NCBI GenBank assembly: GCA_009838915.1
Contig: VXQT01000019.1
Span: 24,284-88,283, forward strand
Source of the DNA: Chloroflexota bacterium
GTDB lineage: Bacteria; Chloroflexota; Dehalococcoidia; Bin125
Direction: 5' to 3'
DNA: 64,000 nt
Part shown: positions 31,923 to 38,674 of the stretch, in pieces
Layout of the letters: each line of letters begins with the position of its first letter
Position numbering within the stretch: position 1 is the first letter of the stretch
Program-made: the position numbers and the translations under genes
The notes under the pieces: generated by a model
The model's input: the letters and a program-made list of their open reading frames with translations, nothing else
The model's database searches: none
What the model was told of the DNA's origin: nothing

Positions 31923-33299
31923 CTAGCCGATCGCCGCGCGGCGCGTCGGAGTCTGTCCATCCTCGTCCGACGACGTCATATCGATCGCGTCCGAATCGAG
32001 CAGGTGGCCCATCTTCTCCTGCTTGGCGGAGAGGTAACGCACATTGTGCGGATTGGCCGGCGCGATGACCGGCACCCGCTCGACAACTTCGAGCCCGTAA
32101 CCGGCCAGGCCGTGCCGTTTGGCCGGATTGTTGGTCATCAGCCGGATGCGCTGGACGCCAAGGTCGCGCAGGATCTGCATGCCGATCCCGTAGTCGCGGC
32201 GGTCGGCGGAGAAGCCCAGCGCCAGGTTCGCCTCGACCGTGTCCATGCCCTGGTCCTGGAGCGCGTAGGCCGCGATCTTGTTATGCAGGCCGATCCCGCG
32301 TCCCTCCTGCGCCATGTAGACGATTACGCCGCGGCGCTCTTCGGCGACACGGCGCATGGCGATATCGAGCTGCTCGCCGCAGTCGCAACGCTGTGAGCTA
32401 AACACATCCCCGGTCAGGCACTGCGAGTGCACGCGGACGAGGATCGGCTCGCTGCCCTCGACGTGGCCCATCGCCAGCGCGACGTGCTCTTCGGCGTGGT
32501 CCTTGGTCCGATAGCCGACCAGGCGCCAGGTTCCCAGCGGCGTAGGCAGCTTCGCTTCGGAGACCCGCTCAACCAGCATCTCCGTGCGCAGGCGGTACTG
32601 GATGATCTGTTCGACCGAAACGATCTTGATCTTGTGTCGCCTCGAGAAGCGCACCAGGTCGGGCAGGCGGGCCATTTCGCCGTTGCGCTTCATCACCTCG
32701 CAGATCACCGCGCCCGGCTGCAAGCCGGCCAGGCGGCAGAGGTCGACCGATGCCTCCGTCTGCCCGGCGCGAACGAGCGTGCCGCCGTCGCGTGCGCGCA
32801 GGGGGAACATGTGGCCGGGCGAGACCAGGTCTTCGGCCGTGGCGTGCGGATCCATCAGCACCTGCACCGTGCGCGCACGGTCCGAGGCGGAGATGCCCGT
32901 CGTTACGCCCGAGCGCGCCTCGACCGAGACAGTGAACGCCGTACCCAGCGGGGCCGTGTTTGCGCCCTGATCGACCATCAGCCGCAGCCCGAGCCGATCC
33001 AGGATCTTGCCGTCCATTGCCACGCAGATCAGTCCGCGTCCGTTGACGGCCATGAAGTTGATCGTCTCGGCCGTGACGAACTGGGCAGGCAGGGCCAGGT
33101 CGCCTTCGTTCTCGCGATCCTCGTCGTCGGTGATAATCAATGGCTCGCCGTTGGCGAAGGCCTGGATTGCCTCTTCCACGGAGCAGAACGGCGACTTGCG
33201 GCGCCGCGTCGTGGTCCGCCGTGCGCGCCGCGGTTTCTCTGCCGGATCAGCCACGGCGGCGTCGGCAGCGGGCTCGGCGGTCGGGTGCAACTCGGTCAT
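31923..33299 (-). CDS. ribBA: bifunctional 3,4-dihydroxy-2-butanone-4-phosphate synthase / GTP cyclohydrolase II
   Basis: 458 residues. A 35-residue basic, low-complexity N-terminus precedes RibB (about 38-235) with IITDDEDRENEGDL and TPGHxFPL-like SPGHMFPLRARDGG. RibA follows (about 245-440) with its zinc site in HSQCLTGDVFSSQRCDCG, QEGRGIGLHNKI and RLMTNNPAKRHGL. It supplies both riboflavin precursors, from ribulose 5-phosphate and GTP. The start overlaps the ribE stop (ATGA). All catalytic residues that I can identify are intact. Confidence 0.96.
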   Translation of the reverse strand: MTELHPTAEPAADAAVADPAEKPRRARRTTTRRRKSPFCSVEEAIQAFANGEPLIITDDEDRENEGDLALPAQFVTAETINFMAVNGRGLICVAMDGKILDRLGLRLMVDQGANTAPLGTAFTVSVEARSGVTTGISASDRARTVQVLMDPHATAEDLVSPGHMFPLRARDGGTLVRAGQTEASVDLCRLAGLQPGAVICEVMKRNGEMARLPDLVRFSRRHKIKIVSVEQIIQYRLRTEMLVERVSEAKLPTPLGTWRLVGYRTKDHAEEHVALAMGHVEGSEPILVRVHSQCLTGDVFSSQRCDCGEQLDIAMRRVAEERRGVIVYMAQEGRGIGLHNKIAAYALQDQGMDTVEANLALGFSADRRDYGIGMQILRDLGVQRIRLMTNNPAKRHGLAGYGLEVVERVPVIAPANPHNVRYLSAKQEKMGHLLDSDAIDMTSSDEDGQTPTRRAAIG

Positions 33300-33934
33300 C
33301 GCGCATCGCCTTCGTTCGACCCGCGCGCGGCGAGCCGTTCGTTCAACAACTGATCGAGCTTCATCTCCAGCAGCTCGTCCACGTAGCGGGCCAAGATGTC
33401 CGTCTCCAGGTTGACGGCATCGCCCGGCCGGCGGTCAAGGAGGTTGGTGTGCTCCTGAGTGTACTGAACCAACGAGACGGCAAAGCCGCGCTCGTCCTTC
33501 TCGATAATCGTCAGCGAGACCCCATCAATGCAGATTGGACCTTTGACGATCATGTGGCGGAGCAGGTCTTTGGGCGCGTCGTAGGTGACGACCAACGCGT
33601 CTGATTCTGGACGGCTGCTGCGAAACGCGCCGCGTCCTTCGACCACCCCGCGCACGATGTGACCCGACAACCGATCAAGCGGTCGCACCGAGCGTTCGAG
33701 ATTGACTCGGTCCCCAATTTTCAGTTCACCCAGGTTGGAGCGGCGGTAGGTCTCAGGCATCAAGTTGGCGAGAAACTCGCCGCCCTGAATCAGCGTGACG
33801 GTGAGGTCGACGCCGTTGATGGCGATGCTGTCACCAAGTTGCGCGTCTTCCAGGATCGTTGGCGCGGCGATCCGCAGCAGGCCTTCTTCGGCCTCAACGA
33901 TTTCGCCGACCTCTTCGATGATCCCGGTGAACAT
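33296..33934 (-). CDS. ribE: riboflavin synthase, alpha subunit
   Basis: 212 residues with two lumazine-binding repeats. The start MFTGIIEEVGEIVE is diagnostic. Repeat one has IAINGVDLTVTLIQGGEF, then RRSNLGELKIGDRVNLERS and LSGHIVRGVVEG. Repeat two has ICIDGVSLTIIEKDERGF, then TNLLDRRPGDAVNLETDILARYVD. The enzyme dismutates two lumazines to riboflavin. It overlaps ribBA by 4 bp. About 140 bp separates it from ribD, and that gap carries an inverted repeat. Confidence 0.96.
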   Translation of the reverse strand: MFTGIIEEVGEIVEAEEGLLRIAAPTILEDAQLGDSIAINGVDLTVTLIQGGEFLANLMPETYRRSNLGELKIGDRVNLERSVRPLDRLSGHIVRGVVEGRGAFRSSRPESDALVVTYDAPKDLLRHMIVKGPICIDGVSLTIIEKDERGFAVSLVQYTQEHTNLLDRRPGDAVNLETDILARYVDELLEMKLDQLLNERLAARGSNEGDAR

Positions 33935-33952
33935 CTCGGTCCTCTCAGGCAG

Positions 33953-33972
33953 AAGGCCGCCGTGGCGGCCTT
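33953..33972. repeat. perfect inverted repeat between ribD and ribE
   Basis: Arms AAGGCCGCC and GGCGGCCTT separated by 2 bp, placed 18 bp upstream of the ribE start. It would form a strong hairpin in the minus-strand transcript but no U-tract follows, so it is more likely a processing, attenuation or stability element than a simple terminator. I see no FMN riboswitch consensus in the gap. Confidence 0.55.
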
Positions 33973-34075
33973 GCGGCTCATGCTACCCGCAGGCATGGGT
34001 CGGCCCCACATAATCCCGAACTTCACACGCAGCAATCCACCCGCTCACCCGCTCAACACGTGCAGCGACGGCTGC

Positions 34076-35686
34076 TCACAGGCGCTTGATCAACACGTCG
34101 CCCGTCTCGAGATTGCGGCGGTAGTAGCGATAGCCGACCAGCTTGAGCTGTTCGTCGCTCAGTCCGGGAGCCTGGTCGAGGGTGCAGGTCAGCCACTCCG
34201 CTTCGCGCCCCGCGGCCGATGCTTCGCACGACTCGCGCAACCGGTCGGCCGCGCTCTGCGGAGCGTCGGTTTGAATTGCCAGGCAGATGATCGCCGCCAG
34301 GCGCGAGTCCGCGGCTTCCCCACCGACGGCGATCGCGGCGACCCCGAGCACTTCCTCGCCGTCCGCGGAAACAGTCCCGGTCTCGATGCCCCCCGCCGGC
34401 GCGACTGCCACCCAAACGACCGCTTCCCCGAGTCGTGCTGCCGCGAGCAGCTCCTCCGCTCCCGGTGCCTGTGCACCGAGATGCGACGCGATGAGCAGGT
34501 CTATGTCTTCTTCGTCGTCCGGTCCCGCGGGCCGCACACGAACCTGCAACTCACGCTCAGGATCTACGGGGTAACCCGTGATCAGCAGGTCTGATCCCAG
34601 TCGCTCGGTTGTCATCCTATTCAGTCGCAAGACGTCTCTCATTCGCTCGGCTCCGCCGCCGCGCACCGCGGCCTGGGCGTCGCCGCCGATGATCATTGGC
34701 GCGACGACGGCGGTCACCTTGTTGATCAAGCGTTGATCGAAGAAGGAACCGAGCACTTCGCCGCCGCCTTCGACCAGCAGGCTCACGACTCCATGCACCT
34801 GGCCGAGCAACTCCAACACCGCCGGCAGCGAGACACGACCGCCGCGTTCGGCATCCACCGGCAACACTGCGATGTCAACACCGCCTTGTGCGATGCTCGT
34901 TCGCCAGTCGACGTCGGCCGCATCGGTCGTGGTGATCAGAGTGGGCGACTGATCCGTGCCCTGCAACACTCGGCTATCGAGTGGCGTGCGGCCGCGGCTG
35001 TCGAGCACAACGCGCAGCGGCTGCGGGATTGGACCACGCCAGTCTTCGGGCCTGGCGGTGAGCTGAGGATTATCGACAATGATCGTCTCGACGCCGACAA
35101 GGATCGCGTCGAACAACGGGCGGTTCCGGTGCGCCCAAACCAGGGTCTGGGGACCGGAGATCCAGCGTGAATCGCCGCTGGTCGACGCGATCCGGCCGTC
35201 CAGCGAGGCCGCGAACTTGGCAGTGACAAACGGCCGACCTGTGCGTCGATGATGGGCGTACGCCTCATAGTGATCAGCACCCAGCGCGGCGCCGTCGCCC
35301 AGGCTGACCTCGACTCCCGCATCGCGAAGCTGCGCTAACCCGCGGCCCGACACCCGCCGGTCGGGGTCGCCGACGGCGACCACCACCCGATCGATTCCTG
35401 TCTCGATGATCGCTTCAGTGCAGGGAGGCGTTCGCCCGACATGCGCACAGGGCTCGAGCGTTACGTACATCGTCGCGCCGCTCGCCTGGTCGCCGGCCTG
35501 GCGCAGCGCCATCACCTCGGCGTGCGGCATGCCCGGCGGTTGCGTAGAGCCTTCGCCAACAATCCGGGAACCGTGCGCGATCACCGCGCCTACAGCCGGG
35601 TTAGGACTGGTCGTGCCTCGCACCGCGCGGGCCAGCTCGAAAGCGCGCGCCATGTGTCGCGAGGCGCGCGCGGGGCGGACGCTCAT
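34076..35686 (-). CDS. ribD: RibD (pyrimidine deaminase/reductase) with an added C-terminal acetyltransferase-like domain
   Basis: 536 residues from the ATG at 35686, which overlaps the anti-sigma stop (ATGA). Residues about 10-150 form the zinc deaminase: TSPNPAVGAVI, GMPHAEVMAL, and EPCAHVGRTPPCTEAII. Residues about 155-365 are the reductase: RPFVTAKFAASLDGRIA, DSRWISGP, ILVGVETIIVDNPQLT, SLLVEGGGEVLGSFF. A further 165 residues, not part of RibD, resemble a GNAT acetyltransferase (LQVRVRPAGPDDEEDIDLLI at its start, KLVGYRYYRRNLETGDVLIK at its end). Standard RibD is about 360-380 residues, so this is a fusion. Its position directly after the anti-sigma gene puts riboflavin synthesis under the nearby ECF promoter. 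Confidence 0.9.
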   Translation of the reverse strand: MSVRPARASRHMARAFELARAVRGTTSPNPAVGAVIAHGSRIVGEGSTQPPGMPHAEVMALRQAGDQASGATMYVTLEPCAHVGRTPPCTEAIIETGIDRVVVAVGDPDRRVSGRGLAQLRDAGVEVSLGDGAALGADHYEAYAHHRRTGRPFVTAKFAASLDGRIASTSGDSRWISGPQTLVWAHRNRPLFDAILVGVETIIVDNPQLTARPEDWRGPIPQPLRVVLDSRGRTPLDSRVLQGTDQSPTLITTTDAADVDWRTSIAQGGVDIAVLPVDAERGGRVSLPAVLELLGQVHGVVSLLVEGGGEVLGSFFDQRLINKVTAVVAPMIIGGDAQAAVRGGGAERMRDVLRLNRMTTERLGSDLLITGYPVDPERELQVRVRPAGPDDEEDIDLLIASHLGAQAPGAEELLAAARLGEAVVWVAVAPAGGIETGTVSADGEEVLGVAAIAVGGEAADSRLAAIICLAIQTDAPQSAADRLRESCEASAAGREAEWLTCTLDQAPGLSDEQLKLVGYRYYRRNLETGDVLIKRL

Positions 35687-36930
35687 GTCTGTCGGCGACG
35701 ATCCATGACGGTCAGCAGGATCCAAGCCAAGAGCGACCCGAACGCCACAATCGCCAACGCAATCTGGAGCGGCACTTCCCAGGCGGGATCGGATGCCAGG
35801 CGCACACTGCTCGACTGTGGTCGCTGCGGCAGCGGCCACTCGGACTCGACGACCCGCGCCGACGACGTCACGGACTGGGACTGGGAGGCGGTCCCGGTGT
35901 CGGCCACCGCCTGGTCCTGTGGCGATTGGCCGGCACCGTCATCGGAACCGGCGGACTCAACAGTCTCAGTCGTCTCGGTTGCTTCTGCGGCGTCGGTGGA
36001 CTCGACCACAGGCGCTTCCCCGTCCTGCTGCGCAGCATCGGCGGGCGTGGTCGCCTGGTCTGTTGGTTCCTCCTGCTTCGCGATCACGTCCTCGGCGTTG
36101 ACCTCTTGCTGCTCGCGCTGGCCGCTGGAACTGCCGGCATTGAGGGCGCGCCGCGACGGATCGGCGGCGGCCTGCTGGTGCGCTGCCCGGGCGGACTCCG
36201 CCTCTTCCTGCGCCGATTGCTGCCACTCCGCTTCCTCTGCCTGCTGCTGGGCCTGCGCTTGCTCCTGGGCGGCCTGCTCCTGGCTCGTCTGCTCGTCCGA
36301 CTCCGCGCGGTATGCCGCTGCGGTCGCCTGCTCGGCAGGTTCGGGCTGCTCGGCCTGCGCGGCCTGCGCGACCTGCTCGGCCGCTTCTGCCTGTCCCGCG
36401 GACTGCGCCTGCTGTGGTTCGGACGACGCGATCGACACGACGGCGACCGCCGTGCCGTCCGCGTCTGTGGCCGCTTCCTGGCGAGGCGCTCGTTCGGCGG
36501 CGACCTGTGCCGTGGCGGCGCCCGTCTGTACATCGCCGGCGGCCGTGGTGGTGAAGGTCACAGTCGGACGGTCGACTGCGTCGAAGATCAGTACGGCGCT
36601 AAACGTAGCGACGCCGATAGCTGCGGTCGTCATCGAGAGTCGGAGCGCGCGCTCGAGGTTGCTCGCGGGCAGCGGCTCAGCTGTCTGCGAGGCGAGCATT
36701 TCGGGTGTGATCTGGAACGGCGCGCGGGACGGTTCGGCGGCGAACCCACGCAGCGCCGCCCGCATTTGCCGCAGCTCATCGAGATAGGCCTGCATATCGT
36801 CCGAGCGCGCCAGCCGGGCTTCGACTCGCTCCCGCTGGCGCGGAGTCAGCTCGTCGTCGAGGTAGGCGGAGACGTCGGCGCGCCAGTCGCGGCGTCCGAG
36901 CAGTTGCCAGAGCTGCCGACCAAACATCAC
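35683..36930 (-). CDS. anti-sigma factor, membrane-anchored with long Ala/Gln/Glu-rich segment
   Basis: 415 residues. The N-terminus (VSAYLDDELTPRQRERVEAR, then MQAYLDELRQMRAAL) is the anti-sigma ASD/zf-HC2-like helix pair, but without zinc-ligand Cys residues. A membrane helix lies near residue 95-115 (MTTAAIGVATFSAVLIF). About 240 residues of Ala, Gln, Glu, Ser and Thr follow, probably extracytoplasmic and disordered or coiled. A second membrane helix is near the C-terminus (LQIALAIVAFGSLLAWILL) with a basic tail. It lies downstream of the ECF sigma gene and likely holds that sigma factor inactive. The two-helix topology is unusual for an anti-sigma factor. Confidence 0.8.
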   Translation of the reverse strand: MMFGRQLWQLLGRRDWRADVSAYLDDELTPRQRERVEARLARSDDMQAYLDELRQMRAALRGFAAEPSRAPFQITPEMLASQTAEPLPASNLERALRLSMTTAAIGVATFSAVLIFDAVDRPTVTFTTTAAGDVQTGAATAQVAAERAPRQEAATDADGTAVAVVSIASSEPQQAQSAGQAEAAEQVAQAAQAEQPEPAEQATAAAYRAESDEQTSQEQAAQEQAQAQQQAEEAEWQQSAQEEAESARAAHQQAAADPSRRALNAGSSSGQREQQEVNAEDVIAKQEEPTDQATTPADAAQQDGEAPVVESTDAAEATETTETVESAGSDDGAGQSPQDQAVADTGTASQSQSVTSSARVVESEWPLPQRPQSSSVRLASDPAWEVPLQIALAIVAFGSLLAWILLTVMDRRRQT

Positions 36931-37000
36931 GTCAACCCGGTTCCAGCATCGCTGCGTCCTAGCGAGACGGAGCGATTGCCGGTTGCTTCGTCTACAAATT

Positions 37001-37028
37001 TAGACGTACGAACGACGAGATAGGTTCC
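37001..37028 (-). promoter_or_regulatory. ECF-type promoter driving the anti-sigma/ribD operon
   Basis: On the minus strand, GGAACC (37028-37023) and CGTCTA (37006-37001) are separated by 16 bp. This is the classic GGAAC-N16/17-CGTC(TA) form of ECF sigma promoters. The -10 element lies inside an inverted repeat (CGTCTA-N6-TAGACG, 36989-37006). It lies between the sigma and anti-sigma genes, about 70 bp before the anti-sigma start, and points to feedback control by the adjacent sigma factor. Confidence 0.75.
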
Positions 37029-37054
37029 CGTCGTTTTTTCAGCGGCGACGCGGA

Positions 37055-37675
37055 TCATGTTCCCGCCTGTTCCCTGTGTTGCTGGATGAAGTCGCGCATG
37101 GCCGATCGACCGCGGCTGATGCGTGACTTCACGGTGCCCATTGACCATCCCGTCGCGTCGGCGATCTCGGCGTACTCCATGTCCATCACATCGCGATAGA
37201 AAACCGCGCGGCGTTGCTCGTCCGGGAGCGAGTCGAGGGCCTCGCGCAGGGCAGCGCTGAGTTCGAGATTGAGCATGTGCTCGTCGAGCGTGCGGTCTCC
37301 CGCTTCGGGCGCGAACTGGTCGCCGAGCAGACCGGTCAGCCGATCCAGCGATGTCGCCGGTCGGCGTTGCCGCTGACGCAGATAGTCGAAGCACGAGCGC
37401 CGCGCGATCACGCCCAACCAGGCCGGGAACTTGCCCCGCTGCTTGTAGGTGCTCAATCGATCCCAGGCCTTGATGAATGTCTCCTGCATGAGATCGTCGG
37501 CGTCTGCCATGCCCACGATGCCCCGGCAGGTCGCCCTCACGCGACCTTGGTGACGAAGCACCAGGACATTGAACGCATCCAGTCGGCCGTCCAACGAGAT
37601 GGTGACGAGCACGTCGTCCTCAAGCGTCGCCAACTCGCCGTGACCACCGAACCGTCCCACGCAGTCGCTCCACAC
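37055..37675 (-). CDS. ECF-type RNA polymerase sigma factor
   Basis: 206 residues from a GTG at 37675; a shorter start nearer FNVLVLRHQ is possible. Region 2 is seen in DADDLMQETFIKAWDRL and FPAWLGVIARRSCFDYLR. Region 4 is LPDEQRRAVFYRDVMDMEYAEIAD followed by MGTVKSRISRGRSAMRDFI. No region 1 or 3 is present, as expected for ECF factors. It is paired with the membrane anti-sigma gene downstream and should recognise the GGAAC/CGTCTA promoter between them. The inducing signal is unknown; co-regulation with ribD hints at redox or flavin stress. Confidence 0.9.
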   Translation of the reverse strand: MWSDCVGRFGGHGELATLEDDVLVTISLDGRLDAFNVLVLRHQGRVRATCRGIVGMADADDLMQETFIKAWDRLSTYKQRGKFPAWLGVIARRSCFDYLRQRQRRPATSLDRLTGLLGDQFAPEAGDRTLDEHMLNLELSAALREALDSLPDEQRRAVFYRDVMDMEYAEIADATGWSMGTVKSRISRGRSAMRDFIQQHREQAGT

Positions 37676-37744
37676 TCACCGCTGACCTGCTGAGCCTTCA
37701 GAGAGTAACAATCCGCTCAACGCCGGCTGTGGGACACTACGGCC

Positions 37745-38581
37745 ATGCCAATCGTCGAGCCTGGTCCACTCGTCGCGCGCGCCCTTTCCGAGGGTCGAGC
37801 GGTGGTCGGAGCCAACGTCTCCACGATCCAGATGGTACGCGGGGTCGTTCGCGCCGCCGAGCAGACTGGGCGACCGCTGCTGGTGCAGTTCAACAGATCG
37901 GGCCTCACTTTGATCGGCGGTGTGGATCTGGCCGCGCGAGTCGTCCGCCAAGCCGCGGAAGACTCGGAGGCCGAGGTCGGTCTTCACCTCGATCACGCCG
38001 ACACGCTGGACGAACTCAGTGCCGCGATCAACGCCGGGTTCGGCTCGGTGATGATCGACGGCTCGACCCTGGCATTCGACCAGCACCTCACGCTCGCTCG
38101 CGAAGCCAAGGGCCTGGTCCAGTGGTCGCGTCTACCGCTGGAGGCCGAACTGGGGCACGTCGCCGGCGACGAGGCCGGCGTGACAATCGGTGATGCGTCG
38201 TGGACGGACCCCGAGCAAGCGGTCCGGTTCGTCGCTGAGACGGGCGTCGACTGGCTCGCCGTAGCGGTCGGCAACACGCACGGCGGTCCACCGCTCGGCG
38301 GGCTGCAGATCGATCGCCTGCACGCCATCCGCGACCGCGTGCCAATCCCACTTGTCCTGCATGGCGCCAGCGGATTGACTGCAGACGAGCTCGGCGTCGC
38401 AGTCGAATCGGGCGTAGCCAAGATCAATGTCGGTACCTCGCTGCACCAAGCCGCAGCGAAAGGACTGACCGAGGCGCTGGAGAGGCATCCGGGCAGCCTA
38501 CGCAGCGCGCTGCTGGAGTCTGAGCGCGCCGTCGAGTCGGAGGCGAGGCGGCTGCTCACCTCGCCGTGGGCACTGGGCTGA
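37745..38581 (+). CDS. class II fructose-bisphosphate/tagatose-bisphosphate aldolase family protein
   Basis: 278 residues, TIM-barrel class II aldolase. Zinc and substrate motifs: GLHLDHADTLDEL, SVMIDGSTLAFDQHL, LEAELGHVAGDE, AVGNTHGGPPLGGLQ (FBA usually has GTxHGxYK), LVLHGASGL, and AKINVGTSLHQAA. The order matches FBA/GatY/KbaY. The enzyme splits ketose bisphosphates to DHAP and an aldehyde; which sugar is used cannot be assigned. It is divergent from the sigma-factor gene, 69 bp apart. Confidence 0.88.
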   Translation: MPIVEPGPLVARALSEGRAVVGANVSTIQMVRGVVRAAEQTGRPLLVQFNRSGLTLIGGVDLAARVVRQAAEDSEAEVGLHLDHADTLDELSAAINAGFGSVMIDGSTLAFDQHLTLAREAKGLVQWSRLPLEAELGHVAGDEAGVTIGDASWTDPEQAVRFVAETGVDWLAVAVGNTHGGPPLGGLQIDRLHAIRDRVPIPLVLHGASGLTADELGVAVESGVAKINVGTSLHQAAAKGLTEALERHPGSLRSALLESERAVESEARRLLTSPWALG

Positions 38582-38674
38582 CTCGCGCGCGGTCATCGAC
38601 CTGCCTTGCTCCACGATGCCCTGACGCTTCGCTAGTCTCCGCATAACCGACGGCTTCACGGAAGGAGGCGAGGC

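Noticed and set aside
33935..34075. FMN riboswitch upstream of ribE or ribD
   Set aside because: The conserved FMN aptamer blocks are not visible; only a simple perfect inverted repeat is present.
35441..36787. 448-codon plus-strand frame opposite ribD and the anti-sigma gene
   Set aside because: Cys/Ser/Ala-rich complement of the low-complexity segment; the minus-strand genes have motifs, overlaps and a promoter.
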